Shown here one piece after another: positions 6,603-15,671 of a stretch of 64,000 nucleotides of DNA; the first letter of the stretch is position 1, and each line of letters starts with the position of its first letter. Source of the stretch: Pelotomaculum isophthalicicum JI (lineage in GTDB: Bacteria > Bacillota > Desulfotomaculia > Desulfotomaculales > Pelotomaculaceae); the NCBI RefSeq assembly GCF_029478095.1, contig NZ_JAKOAV010000014.1, forward strand, positions 25,497 through 89,496. The letters are read 5' to 3'. Below the pieces are notes generated by a model, which ran no database searches, was not told the origin of the DNA, and saw only the letters and a list, made by a program, of their open reading frames with translations. The translations under genes were made by a program, and so were the position numbers.

Positions 6603-8261
6603 CTAATTGAAGCCATAGTCCTCCAGCGCCGCTGTTGACGATACCAAGCCATTTTTAACATCCTGTCTCACTGCCGCGGGGTTTCTGCCGGAAGGTTTCC
6701 CGAAGCCGCCGCCCCCGGCTGTTTCCAGGATAATGGTTGTTCCACCGGGCACCTCCCGGGTGACTTTGCCCGGAATTTCCTCGCGTTTTCCGCCAGGTAT
6801 TTTGATAAAGCACCGGGAAGACTGGCCGGGCAACCCGCCTTGCATACCCCAAGGCTTAACGATATTTCTTTCGGTGCTTAAAGAAACGGTGGCATCTTCC
6901 AAAACGGTGATCTCGCGCGCCAGGCCGGTGCCGCCCCTGAACTCGCCCGGTCCTCCCGTGTCCGTAATCAAAGCGTACCTGTCCACCCGCAAGGGGTAGT
7001 TCATTTCGATAACTTCTACCGGAGTGTTCATGGTGTTGGTCATGTTGACATGCACCCCGTCCATTCCGTCCTGGTTAAATTTAGCCCCCTGGCCGCCGCC
7101 GTAGGTTTCCACGTATGAATAGTACCGCCGCCGGGCATCCCTGCCGCCGATGGTAAAGTTGCTCATGCTGCCTGTGCCGGCGGCGGTCACCCTGTGGGGA
7201 ACCGCCTGCGCCAGGGCGCCCAGCACCACGTCGGTGATCCTTTGGGCGGTGTTGATGTTCGCGTGGGCGACAGGCGCCGGGAAACAGGGGTTGACCAGGG
7301 TGCCGGCCGGGGTGATAATCTCCACTACCCTGGCTATGCCTTCGCTGGAAGGCAGCTCGGGATCGGCCACGGCTTTGACGGCAAAAAAGACACAGGCCAG
7401 GGTAACGCCCCTGGTGGCATTGACGGGGCCTTTTACCTGCGGGCTGGTGCCGGTAAAGTCAACCTTGACGCTCCCGCCGTCGATTTGCACGCAGGCGGTG
7501 ATTTTGATCAGGTCGCCGCTGATGCCGTCCCCTTCCAGGTAATCAGTGAATTGATAACTGCCGTCGGGAATACCGCTTAAAGCCGTACGGAGCCTCCGCT
7601 CAGTGTAATTAATGATTTCATTCATGCAATCCTTCAAGGTTTCCGATCCTGTTTTTTGTTCCAGTTCTTGCATCCTCCTGCATCCCACCTGGTTGGCGGA
7701 AAGCTGGGCCTGGACATCACCGTAAAACTCATCGGCGGTTCTGACATTGTGAGCCAGCACCCTTAATAAGTCAACGTTAATCTGTCCCCTGCCGCATATT
7801 TTAACGGGAGGTATCCTGACGCCTTCCTGGAAAATTTCTGTGGCCGAAGTGGACATGCTGCCGGGAACTGATCCCCCTATATCCACATGGTGGGCCAGGT
7901 TGGCGACGATGGCCAGCAGGCGGTTCCCGGCAAAAACGGGGGAGATCACGCACACGTCCGGCAGGTGCGAGCCGCTGACATAAGGATCGTTGATCATCAC
8001 GGCGTCGCCCGGGGCTAGATTTTCCGGCGGGAAAATTTCCAGCACTTTTTTTACCACAGTGGGCATCAGGCCCAGGTGTAAAGGGATATGCTCGGCCTGG
8101 GCGACCAGATCCCCCGCCGGGGTGTATATCGCCGTGGAGCAGTCCCGGCGGTCCTTGATGTTGGGAGAGAGGGCCGTACGGGTAAGAGTGGCGCCCATTT
8201 CTTCCGCCACTGACTGCAGGGCGTTGCGAAGCACCTCCAGGGTGACAGGATCAGTCCTCAT
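6603..8261 (-). CDS. hyuB: Hydantoinase B / oxoprolinase-type subunit
   Basis: 552 residues, the usual length of the HyuB family. It opens with RTDPVTLEVLRNALQSVAEEMG, which is typical, and keeps IKDRRDCSTAIY, HIPLHLGLMP, GDAVMINDPYVSGSHLPD, NLAHHVDIGG and a glycine-rich GGAGRGGTG-like stretch (GGPGEFRGGTG) near the C-terminus. In this superfamily (hydantoinases, 5-oxoprolinase, acetone and acetophenone carboxylases) the B subunit works with an ATP-binding A subunit on cyclic amides or ketones. It starts two bases after hyuA, so they form one operon. The substrate cannot be told from sequence. Cytoplasmic. Confidence 0.88.
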   Translation of the reverse strand: MRTDPVTLEVLRNALQSVAEEMGATLTRTALSPNIKDRRDCSTAIYTPAGDLVAQAEHIPLHLGLMPTVVKKVLEIFPPENLAPGDAVMINDPYVSGSHLPDVCVISPVFAGNRLLAIVANLAHHVDIGGSVPGSMSTSATEIFQEGVRIPPVKICGRGQINVDLLRVLAHNVRTADEFYGDVQAQLSANQVGCRRMQELEQKTGSETLKDCMNEIINYTERRLRTALSGIPDGSYQFTDYLEGDGISGDLIKITACVQIDGGSVKVDFTGTSPQVKGPVNATRGVTLACVFFAVKAVADPELPSSEGIARVVEIITPAGTLVNPCFPAPVAHANINTAQRITDVVLGALAQAVPHRVTAAGTGSMSNFTIGGRDARRRYYSYVETYGGGQGAKFNQDGMDGVHVNMTNTMNTPVEVIEMNYPLRVDRYALITDTGGPGEFRGGTGLAREITVLEDATVSLSTERNIVKPWGMQGGLPGQSSRCFIKIPGGKREEIPGKVTREVPGGTTIILETAGGGGFGKPSGRNPAAVRQDVKNGLVSSTAALEDYGFN

Positions 8262-8263
8262 AA

Positions 8264-10306
8264 TTACCGCACCTTCGTTTCAATAATAATGTTGCCCCAG
8301 CGGTCGCAGTAAACCCGGTCCCCGGGCCAGATCAAAGTGGTGGCGTCAGCCTGGGTAATGATAGCGGGCCCCTCGGTATGCCAGCCGGGGCCGATCTGCC
8401 GCCTGGCGTGTACCGGCACCTGGCGGTATTCTCCGGACAGGTAGACCTGTCTTGTCCCCGAAATATTTGCTTCTTTGGCCCCGGTATGCAGCCGGGGTGA
8501 TATTTTCGGCAGGGCGCCGGTGGCGGTGAGACGCAAAGTGACGATTTCCGCCGGAGCGTTTTCCCGGCAGTAGCCGTAGTTTTGCTGGTGCAGGCGGTGA
8601 AAACGCCTGATGATGATTTGGATATCCGCTTCTATCAGTGAATTGCCCGGGATGGAAAGAGTTAATTCATAAGATTGTCCCTGGTAGCGGATGTCCAGAA
8701 ACCTGTTGAAGCTCATTTCCGGTTCCGCGAATCCTTCCCGGGCCAGATCCTCGCGCCCTTGTCCGGTAAGCCGGGCAAATTCGCCGTTGATCTCCGCGCA
8801 GACGGCAGGGGTCAAATCAACAATGCGGGTCAGAGAGTAATCGTGGCGCACGTCGGCGGAGAGCATTCCCCACGCGGAGGCAACGCCCGGGTGGGGAGGC
8901 ACCATGATGCGGGGGATGCCCAGTTCCCGCGCCAGTTCCACAGCATGTAGGGGACACGCGCCGCCGAACGGCGCCAGGGTGAAATCCCTGGGGTCGTATC
9001 CTTTTTGTACCGATACCAACCGCATGGCCCGGACCATGTTGGCGTTAACCACCCTGATGATTCCCTCCGCGGCTTGCTCTAATGTCAGCCCGAGAGGGGC
9101 GCCGATTTTTTCACTGACAGCCCGGGCGGCTAGCTCCGGTTTTAATATTTTCACACCGGCCAGATCAGCCGGGTCCAACCTGCCCAAAATCAAATTGGCG
9201 TCTGTTACCGTAGGCTCTTCACCGCCCAGGCCGTAACAGGCAGGTCCGGGAACCGAACCGGCGCTTTGCGGACCCACCCTTAACGCGCCGCCGGGATCAA
9301 CCCAGGCAACGCTGCCCCCGCCGGCGCCGATGGTGTGAATATCCAGCATGGGCAGCCGCAGCGGGTAACCGCCGATGGCGCCTTCCGTGGTAAAACGCGA
9401 TTTGCCGTTATTAATCAGGCAAATATCCATGCTGGTGCCGCCCATGTCGGCCGTGATCAGGTTTTTGTTACCGGTCAGGCCGGCCAGGTGAACACCGGCC
9501 AGCACGCCGCCCGCCGGCCCGCTGAGAGCGATGCGGGCGCTCTGCTCCCGCGCCTGGGGAGCGGTGATTACACCCCCGCTGGACTGCATAATGAATAATT
9601 CACTTTTGACACCGGTGGTGGTTAAATCTTTTTCCAACCGGCTGATATGCTTGTCCATCAAGGGCTTGACCAGCGCGTTGATCACCGTGGTGCTGGTTCT
9701 CTCGTATTCTCTGAATTCAGGCAATATTTCAGCGGAAATTGTGACGGATAGGTGCGGCAAATGCTCTTTTATGGCATTTTTGAGCATGGCTTCGTGGACC
9801 GGGTTGATATATGAATGCAGCAGGCAAATCGCTACTGATTCCACGCCGGCTTCCTTAACCTGCAAGATTACCGACTGGATTTCTTTTTCCTCGAGGGCAA
9901 GGTGAACAGAACCGTCGGCTAATACCCGCTCGTTTACTTCCAGGACCAGATGGCGGGGCAGCAGGGGCGGCGGCTTTACAGCCCAGAAGTTGTACAGATG
10001 GGGGCGGTTTTGCCGCCCGATATAGATGATGTCTTTGAAACCCCTGGTGGTGATGAGCGCCAGGCGCGCTCCTTTTCGCTCCAGGATGGCGTTGGTGGCC
10101 ACTGTTGTGCCGTGCAGGATGAAGTCGATTTGGCCGGGGTCAACCCCAGTTTTTTGTGTAATATTTTTTATCCCCGCCAGCACGGCCCGGGAAGGATCTT
10201 CGGGAATTGAAGGCTCTTTGGCGATATGCAGCTCGCCGTTTTCCCCCATCAGGCAAAAATCCGTAAAAGTGCCTCCGGTGTCGACAGCCAGCTTGTATCT
10301 AATCAT
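8264..10306 (-). CDS. hyuA: Hydantoinase A / oxoprolinase-type ATP-binding subunit
   Basis: 680 residues. HyuA N-terminal domain (about 1-180; LAVDTGGTFTDFCLM, HGTTVATNAILERKGA) and hydantoinase A ASKHA-type ATPase domain (about 200-490; LSGPAGGVLAGV, DMGGTSMDICLI, DIHTIGAGGGSVAWVD, GPGPACYG-like SVPGPACYG), then the C-terminal domain (about 510-680). It should phosphorylate or activate the substrate with ATP for the HyuB partner. GGGAGGT lies seven bases before the ATG. The minus-strand pair stands alone between the hydrogenase operon and a DUF421 gene; no permease or regulator accompanies it, so the substrate stays open. Confidence 0.9.
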   Translation of the reverse strand: MIRYKLAVDTGGTFTDFCLMGENGELHIAKEPSIPEDPSRAVLAGIKNITQKTGVDPGQIDFILHGTTVATNAILERKGARLALITTRGFKDIIYIGRQNRPHLYNFWAVKPPPLLPRHLVLEVNERVLADGSVHLALEEKEIQSVILQVKEAGVESVAICLLHSYINPVHEAMLKNAIKEHLPHLSVTISAEILPEFREYERTSTTVINALVKPLMDKHISRLEKDLTTTGVKSELFIMQSSGGVITAPQAREQSARIALSGPAGGVLAGVHLAGLTGNKNLITADMGGTSMDICLINNGKSRFTTEGAIGGYPLRLPMLDIHTIGAGGGSVAWVDPGGALRVGPQSAGSVPGPACYGLGGEEPTVTDANLILGRLDPADLAGVKILKPELAARAVSEKIGAPLGLTLEQAAEGIIRVVNANMVRAMRLVSVQKGYDPRDFTLAPFGGACPLHAVELARELGIPRIMVPPHPGVASAWGMLSADVRHDYSLTRIVDLTPAVCAEINGEFARLTGQGREDLAREGFAEPEMSFNRFLDIRYQGQSYELTLSIPGNSLIEADIQIIIRRFHRLHQQNYGYCRENAPAEIVTLRLTATGALPKISPRLHTGAKEANISGTRQVYLSGEYRQVPVHARRQIGPGWHTEGPAIITQADATTLIWPGDRVYCDRWGNIIIETKVR

Positions 10307-10488
10307 ACTTAGACCTCCCGGCGTTAAGATACGTTAATGTGAGCCTGTTGACAAGCGCCGCTCCAATACAATCCGTGATAAATTTGTGCCCATAAAACAT
10401 TATAAGACATATTGGTACAAACAGGCAAAATATAATTAATTTCGCTGAGAAATAATATGTAGAAATTAATAAGTACGGGAAGGATAAC

Positions 10489-11169
10489 ATGCTGATTGGG
10501 ATTATACGCACCCTAATTTTATTTACCGTAGTAGTGATCGGCTTGAGATTAATGGGCAAGAGGCAGATAGGCCAACTCCAGCCATACGAACTTGTGATTG
10601 TAATTATGCTTTCAGCCCTGGCGGCGATTCCGATGGAGAATACCGGTGTGCCGCTTGCCAGCGGCCTGTTCCCGATTTTTACTCTGATCGTGGCTCAGGT
10701 TGCCCTGTCATATGTCGCTTTGAAGAGCGAGCGTGCCAGGGGGATAATTTGCGGCACTCCCAGTGTACTGATTGAAAACGGAAAAATTGTTGAGCAAGAA
10801 CTGTACCGGCTCCGTTACAACATCAATGATTTGCTGGAGCAGCTCAGATCCAAGGACACGCCTAATATCGCCGATGTGGAGTTTGCCATTTTGGAAACAA
10901 GCGGCAAATTAAACGTTATTCCCAAATCACAGAAAAGGCCCGTTGTTCCGGCGGATATGAATTTGCCGACGGCTTATGAAGGTATGCCGGTTACACTTAT
11001 TATTGACGGCTATGTATTCCATAAAAATCTGGCCAAAATAAACCTTGACGCGGACTGGCTAAAATCAGAGCTAAAAAATTTTGGCGTGAACAACCTTAAG
11101 GAAGTGCTTTTTGCCAGTCTCGACACTGAAGGAAAGTTGTTTTATCAGGTAAAATCAAAAGCGATGTAA
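10489..11169 (+). CDS. DUF421 (YetF-family) membrane protein
   Basis: 226 residues. Three hydrophobic segments occupy about 1-22, 35-53 and 58-78, followed by the conserved cytoplasmic YetF domain (PSVLIENGKIVEQELYRLRYNI split across about 95-120; IADVEFAILETSGKLNVIPKS; VTLIIDGYVFHKNL). These are the family's hallmarks. YetF-type proteins occur in spore formers and several are spore-membrane proteins linked to germination (the 2Duf/YetF group); whether this one is sporulation-expressed is not visible. GGGAAGG precedes the ATG. The following DUF4363 gene is 25 bases on, a pairing often seen in Clostridia. Confidence 0.88.
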   Translation: MLIGIIRTLILFTVVVIGLRLMGKRQIGQLQPYELVIVIMLSALAAIPMENTGVPLASGLFPIFTLIVAQVALSYVALKSERARGIICGTPSVLIENGKIVEQELYRLRYNINDLLEQLRSKDTPNIADVEFAILETSGKLNVIPKSQKRPVVPADMNLPTAYEGMPVTLIIDGYVFHKNLAKINLDADWLKSELKNFGVNNLKEVLFASLDTEGKLFYQVKSKAM

Positions 11170-11194
11170 AAATTTCTCTGAAGGAGTTTTAAAA

Positions 11195-11575
11195 TTGAGA
11201 CTTTTGTCGGCTCTATTAATCATATTTGCGGCAATAGTTGCCTTGGGATTCTGGACAAATCACCGGTTGCAAGTCTCTTCGGGAGAATTAATGAGCAATA
11301 TTGAACAAATAGAACAAAGGCTTGAGAGTAATCAATGGAATGAAGCTTACGAGCAAACTGCTGAACTGGAAAAAAGTTGGGAAAATAAAGCGAAATGGTG
11401 GCCTACTGTTCTGGACCACCAGGAAATCGATAATATCGAGTTTTCCATGGCAAAGATCAAGGAATATATCGCGAGGAAAGATATCGCACTTTCCTGGGGG
11501 CAATTAGCGGAGCTGAAGTTAATGGTTAATCACATCCCGGAGAAAGAAGCAATAAGGCTGAAAAACGTTTTATGA
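11195..11575 (+). CDS. DUF4363 family protein
   Basis: 126 residues from a TTG start with AAGGAG at the proper distance. It has one N-terminal membrane anchor or uncleaved signal (about 3-20; LSALLIIFAAIVALGFW), then a helical extracytoplasmic domain with the typical W...W...W pattern (NQWNEAYEQTAELEKSWENK, KWWPTVLDHQEID). The length and layout match DUF4363 proteins, which often follow a DUF421 gene as here. The function is unknown; a role with the YetF-type partner at the membrane is inferred from adjacency. Confidence 0.8.
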   Translation: MRLLSALLIIFAAIVALGFWTNHRLQVSSGELMSNIEQIEQRLESNQWNEAYEQTAELEKSWENKAKWWPTVLDHQEIDNIEFSMAKIKEYIARKDIALSWGQLAELKLMVNHIPEKEAIRLKNVL

Positions 11576-11751
11576 TAAATTCAAATGTGGGGAAAGATTA
11601 ACAAACTACAGCAAAACTACAATATGTATACTTTATGTGCGACTTATGAAGATAATAGGGAATTATGACGAAATACGTTGTTAGATAAACAGATATGTTG
11701 AAAATGGGCAATATTAGGAAAGATGGTTATATTTTTTGCCTTAGTGCTTTC

Positions 11752-11780
11752 TTTACACCAAAACTAATATTTGATATACT
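11752..11780 (+). promoter_or_regulatory. Sigma-A-type promoter for citrate synthase
   Basis: TTTACA (11752-11757), a 17-base spacer and TATACT (11775-11780), about 180 bases before the citrate synthase ATG. The 385-base AT-rich gap 11576-11960 holds no gene. The long leader shows no riboswitch I recognise. Confidence 0.6.
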
Positions 11781-11960
11781 GTTTATGTAAAAAATAAGAA
11801 TAATCTGTAATAATATTAATTTAAGTGCCATTATTGTAATAGTTGGATAACTTTGAGTCATGTTTAACAGTTTCTTATGTTGTTAAATTTAACTGGTTAG
11901 TTGTTTTCCTATTATTAATTTATAATTATAAACGAAATTTTCCCAAGGAGGTATTGTTTT

Positions 11961-13328
11961 ATGAATAATGACAACTTGGAAAAGATCGAGGGAAAAATAA
12001 TTGATAGATTGTGTGAAATGGCTGAAAGCAACAACTTGATCGAACCTGAGTTATTCAGCAAATATAACGTAAAACGCGGACTCCGGGATTTAAACGGCAA
12101 GGGTGTGCTTGTTGGTTTGACCGAGATCGGCGAGGTCCATGCCTATATTATTGACGAAAATGAAACTATTCCTGTCGCGGGCAGATTAATATACAGGGGT
12201 ATTGATATATTTAATATCGTAAATGGTTTCTTTAAAGACGGACGCTATGGTTTTGAAGAAACTTGTTTTTTGCTGCTATTTGGAGATCTCCCCGATAAAG
12301 GAACATTAATGGATTTTGAGCGGCTTTTATCCGAGTATAGAAAACTACCCGAGGATTTTGTCCGCGACATGATTTTGAAAGCGCCGAGCAAGGATATGAT
12401 GAACTTGCTGGCAAGAAGTGTGCTGGCTTTATATAGTTTTGACGATAACGCCGACGACACTTCCATCAAAAACGTTTTAAAGCAATGCATCAGACTGATT
12501 GCTTGTTTCCCGGCGCTCGCGGTTTATGGTTATCAGGCCTACTCTCATTATCACGGAAACAACAGCTTGTATATACACAGCCCGCAACCGGATTTCAGCA
12601 CAGCCGAAAATATTCTGCACATGTTAAGACCGGACAGCAAATTCACAAAGCTTGAAGCGGCACTGCTCGATCTTGCCCTGGTGCTGCATGCCGAGCATGG
12701 TGGGGGCAACAATTCATCCTTTGTGACACATGTCGTTACATCGTCCGGGTCGGACACATACTCTGTAATAGCCGCGGCGCTCGGATCGCTTAAAGGGCCG
12801 AGACACGGAGGAGCCAACATCAAGGTTATTCAAATGTTTGAGGACATGAAGCAAACAGTAAAGGATTTGCATGATGATGAAGAAATTGAAAGCTATCTTG
12901 CTAAATTAATTAATAAGGAAGCTTTTGACCGTTCAGGCCTGATTTATGGTATCGGACATGCTGTTTACTCAGTGTCTGACCCAAGGACTGTTATTTTTAA
13001 AAAACATGTTGCCCGGCTCGCGATGGAGAAGGGTTTGGAAGATGAATATAATCTTTATTTGAAAGTTGAGAAACTGGCGCCTGAAGTTATCGCGAAATAC
13101 CGTAAAATGTATAAAGGCGTAAGCGCGAATGTTGATTTTTACTCAGGCTTTGTTTACCGCATGCTGGACATTCCCCCTGAGATGTTCACACCGATATTCG
13201 CCATTTCCAGGATAGCCGGTTGGAGCGCGCACCGCATTGAAGAAATTGTGAACGACGGCAAAATCATCAGGCCGGCATACAAAAGCGTTTCCAAAAGACG
13301 TAACTACACGGCCATAGCTGAAAGATAA
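11961..13328 (+). CDS. Citrate synthase (citrate/2-methylcitrate synthase family)
   Basis: 455 residues. It condenses acetyl-CoA (or propionyl-CoA) with oxaloacetate. The three catalytic regions are visible: the first His in LVLHAEHGGGNNSSFVTHVV, the second in LKGPRHGGANIKV, and the Asp in ANVDFYSGFVYRMLDIP. An N-terminal extension of about 60 residues (up to RGLRDLNGKGVLVGLT) is typical of the clostridial subgroup. AAGGAGGT precedes the ATG at 11961. It stands alone after a promoter. In syntrophic or fermentative anaerobes such an enzyme usually supplies glutamate synthesis; methylcitrate synthase activity cannot be excluded. Cytoplasmic. Confidence 0.93.
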   Translation: MNNDNLEKIEGKIIDRLCEMAESNNLIEPELFSKYNVKRGLRDLNGKGVLVGLTEIGEVHAYIIDENETIPVAGRLIYRGIDIFNIVNGFFKDGRYGFEETCFLLLFGDLPDKGTLMDFERLLSEYRKLPEDFVRDMILKAPSKDMMNLLARSVLALYSFDDNADDTSIKNVLKQCIRLIACFPALAVYGYQAYSHYHGNNSLYIHSPQPDFSTAENILHMLRPDSKFTKLEAALLDLALVLHAEHGGGNNSSFVTHVVTSSGSDTYSVIAAALGSLKGPRHGGANIKVIQMFEDMKQTVKDLHDDEEIESYLAKLINKEAFDRSGLIYGIGHAVYSVSDPRTVIFKKHVARLAMEKGLEDEYNLYLKVEKLAPEVIAKYRKMYKGVSANVDFYSGFVYRMLDIPPEMFTPIFAISRIAGWSAHRIEEIVNDGKIIRPAYKSVSKRRNYTAIAER

Positions 13329-13360
13329 AGTGAAAAAGATAAATAAATTCAGCGTTGGCG

Positions 13361-13394
13361 ACCTTTGGGTATAAAACGCTTCTCATGTTCGGCC
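13361..13394. repeat. Single-ended copy of repeat A
   Basis: ACCTTTGGGTATAAAACGCT and CATGTTCGGCCC match the inverse of the right end of the 6399-6572 element (6539-6572). It lies 33 bases after the citrate synthase stop. Confidence 0.55.
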
Positions 13395-13403
13395 CATATA
13401 ATC

Positions 13404-13462
13404 GGGGACATTCCTCCGACCCTAAATATAAGCCCGTTAGGGAGGTGTGTCCCTTTTCCTCT
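13404..13462. repeat. Repeat B copy (hairpin GGGGACATTCCTCC ... GGAGGTGTGTCCC)
   Basis: The two arms pair through GGACA/TGTCC and CCCTAA/TTAGGG and are followed by TTTTCCTCT. The same arms occur at 15547-15655 (opposite orientation) and 24527-24602. It lies between two convergent genes and may also serve as a terminator. Confidence 0.55.
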
Positions 13463-13471
13463 GCAAGTTTT

Positions 13472-14896
13472 CTAGTGAATATTTCTAACAGCGGGGGACT
13501 CTAGCTCCTCATCTCTGTCTGCCAGCCAGTCAGGCATAGTGTGGTAGATTTCCCGGGCAAGTTGTTGTTCTTCGTGAGAAAAGCCGGCAAAATCAAGATC
13601 TAAAAACCAGGCTAAATCCTTATCTACGCAGACCATATCATCCCGGGTGAATTGAGCCAGATCGGTCTTGCCCAGTGCGTAAGCCGCCGATTTCATTTCC
13701 TCTACGCAGGACTTCAAGAATTTTGCCAGATGTTCCGCGGCTTTTTCGACGTTTAAATCTTCTTTGAACTTTCCCAGGTACAGGGGCACTTGCGGGGCAG
13801 GTTCAAAGGGCAGGGCTTTGTTCATCTGAGTTTGCAGCATGGCAATCAGCGCTATCGAACCGATATATACCGCGTTTGCGCCAAGCGCCATGGCTTTTAA
13901 GAAATGCCCGGGATTGACCAGCCCGCCGGCGGCGATCACGCTGGTATAATCTCTGGCGCCTAATTTATCGAGATGTTTTATAGCTCTGGACAAGGCGTGT
14001 AAAGTGGGTAATCCCACGTCATCCTGCAGGATTGTCGGCCCGCCGTGGGTCCCTGCCTCCGAACCGTCTATAACGATATAATCCACACCGGCTTCAACCG
14101 CAATGTCCAGCTCTTTTTCCAGGTGATGTGTCGCCGCGAATTTAAGCCCCACGGGTACACCGTAATCCTTGCGCAGGTTGCCCACCAGTTTGATAAAGTC
14201 TTGTGGGCTGTTTACATCTTTCAGCCGTGAATGGATTACGGCGTCTTCTCCTGGCTTTAGATTTTGAGCCATGCGAAGTTCTTTGCCGATCTGAGTGGAT
14301 TCCGTGCGCATCGGCGCGGCGGCCTGCGCCCCCTGCCCGAGTTGAATCTCAATAGCGTCAAGTTGGGCCAGTTGTTCCGGGGTATTCATCCAGCCGCCGC
14401 GATTGTATTGCCCAATGAAATAACGGGCTTCTTTTCTTTCTTCTTCAACCAATGGAGCTTCACCGGAATTTGTGGCTGTTCCAGCCATTGACGCCCCCCT
14501 GGCCAATGCCACCTTCGCTTTTAAACTTAACGCGCCGCCGTAGGACATGCCGCTGATGATAATTGGAATTTCTAAATGCAACGGCTTTTTGGCTTTGGGA
14601 CCGATAGTCACACCCGTATGAATTCCCACACCGTCTTGAGTCGGCATTTTAAACAGGTGGACAGGATTAAACAAAAGCTTTTCCCACGGAGACAGCACCA
14701 CCGGGCTTCCCAAAGGGCGCTCAATGGGTTTCCCAGACTCTGCTCTCATGCTTGCCTCAACAATGTTTCTGAAACCTATTTTATTTGCAATCGGAAACAT
14801 GGAATACATATTTTCCGTATACGGGTCCTGAAGCATCCGGCTCATCATGCTGTCCGAAACCGCGTTGGTAATTTTACGTGTTAGCCATGCAAACAA
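13472..14896 (-). CDS. FMN-binding glutamate synthase family protein
   Basis: 474 residues. The GltS FMN/TIM-barrel domain covers most of the protein (about 90-410): PIIISGMSYGGALSLKAKVALARG, GTATNSGEAPLVEEER, QYNRGGWM, IEIQLGQGAQAAAP, VGLKFAATHHLEKEL, DYIVIDGSEAGTHGGPTIL split over two strands, and the phosphate-binding ALGANAVYIGS. Unlike true GltB it lacks the amidotransferase and C-terminal GXGXG domains. It resembles the stand-alone archaeal/clostridial glutamate-synthase-like alpha domain proteins, whose substrate is often unknown. Most of the usual iron-sulfur cysteines of GltB are not obvious here. It is convergent with citrate synthase across repeats A and B. Confidence 0.85.
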   Translation of the reverse strand: MFAWLTRKITNAVSDSMMSRMLQDPYTENMYSMFPIANKIGFRNIVEASMRAESGKPIERPLGSPVVLSPWEKLLFNPVHLFKMPTQDGVGIHTGVTIGPKAKKPLHLEIPIIISGMSYGGALSLKAKVALARGASMAGTATNSGEAPLVEEERKEARYFIGQYNRGGWMNTPEQLAQLDAIEIQLGQGAQAAAPMRTESTQIGKELRMAQNLKPGEDAVIHSRLKDVNSPQDFIKLVGNLRKDYGVPVGLKFAATHHLEKELDIAVEAGVDYIVIDGSEAGTHGGPTILQDDVGLPTLHALSRAIKHLDKLGARDYTSVIAAGGLVNPGHFLKAMALGANAVYIGSIALIAMLQTQMNKALPFEPAPQVPLYLGKFKEDLNVEKAAEHLAKFLKSCVEEMKSAAYALGKTDLAQFTRDDMVCVDKDLAWFLDLDFAGFSHEEQQLAREIYHTMPDWLADRDEELESPAVRNIH

Positions 14897-14927
14897 AAAA
14901 GATCACCTGCCCTTTGGGAATGATATG

Positions 14928-15242
14928 TTACGCTCTTAGCTCCGGTTGTCTCACCAGTTTTTGCTCCCAGCTGATTATAGCGTTTTCAATAGCCTGCTGA
15001 CCGGCTACCGGGGTCTTATACCAGCCCCGCTGGTGCATGCTGTGAAATATTTTTGCATGCAGGTTTTCTTCCTCCTGATGAAAATCATGCAATGCTTCCC
15101 TTAAATGACTGTTCGCGGACTCACGCTCAGTTGTCATGTAAGTGTCAATAAGCTGCTTCTGCATGAACAAAACATCTGTGATCATGTCCCTGTCGTCAAG
15201 ATTCACCAGCAAATCATCTCCTTTTCTTGGTTGTGACATCAT
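14928..15242 (-). CDS. CotF-type spore coat protein (longer)
   Basis: 104 residues. The helical ferritin-like CotF pattern is present: DDRDMITDVLFMQKQLIDTY, ANSHLREALHDFHQEEENLH and the final HSMHQRGWYKTPVAG. This wording (one aspartate-rich opening, then FxxMxxRGWY) is typical of CotF-like coat proteins of Firmicutes. It starts two bases downstream of the smaller partner gene, so both are co-transcribed. Expression in the mother cell during sporulation is expected from the family; no sigma-E/K promoter was identified. Confidence 0.8.
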   Translation of the reverse strand: MMSQPRKGDDLLVNLDDRDMITDVLFMQKQLIDTYMTTERESANSHLREALHDFHQEEENLHAKIFHSMHQRGWYKTPVAGQQAIENAIISWEQKLVRQPELRA

Positions 15243-15243
15243 A

Positions 15244-15459
15244 TTAGTGAGCCCCCGTCGCTTTGCCGTTTAAGCTGCGTAGTTGCCTCAGAAGCCCGTC
15301 CATGTGCCCCCGGTGGACTCCGCCGCTTTCTTGAAATATTTTCTTTAAATCCGCGTCATGGCAGTTATCCGCGAAAAACTCGCTCTTTTTCACCGCCAGT
15401 TCTTCCGCTCTCAATAATTCCTCAAGCTGCAGCAATTCCATCTGAGTTAGCTGTTCCAT
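15244..15459 (-). CDS. Small CotF-like / ferritin-like coat-associated protein
   Basis: 71 residues. A two-helix protein: LTQMELLQLEELLRAEELAV, KKSEFFADNCHDADLKKIF, then HRGHMDGLLRQLRSL. It resembles the short N-terminal half of CotF-type coat proteins that often precedes the longer partner. GGAGGGGG lies before the ATG. It is the upstream gene of the pair; the spore-coat role is inferred from family and neighbour. Confidence 0.75.
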   Translation of the reverse strand: MEQLTQMELLQLEELLRAEELAVKKSEFFADNCHDADLKKIFQESGGVHRGHMDGLLRQLRSLNGKATGAH

Positions 15460-15546
15460 TTTTCCCCCTCCTGACTTTTTTTTATTTTTCCCCGGTTTCT
15501 CTTTTATATCCTGAATTTTTCATTGAAACTGTGAAAATATTATAAA

Positions 15547-15655
15547 GGAAAGGGGACACACCTCTCTTTTGAGCCTGAATTTGGGGTCGGAGGAATGTCC
15601 CCAACGAATGAGGAATGTCCCCAATTATGGGAGGAATGTCCCTAACAATTTGAAA
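15547..15655. repeat. Repeat B, inverted copy with a triplicated arm
   Basis: AGGAAAGGGGACACACCTC is followed by 26 bases and then three copies of GAGGAATGTCCC(C/T), about 20 bases apart (ends near 15602, 15622 and 15642). It fills the space between the coat genes and the TPP-enzyme gene, ending 17 bases before its start codon, so it could carry its leader. Confidence 0.6.
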
Positions 15656-15671
15656 CGAAGGGACTGTCAGG

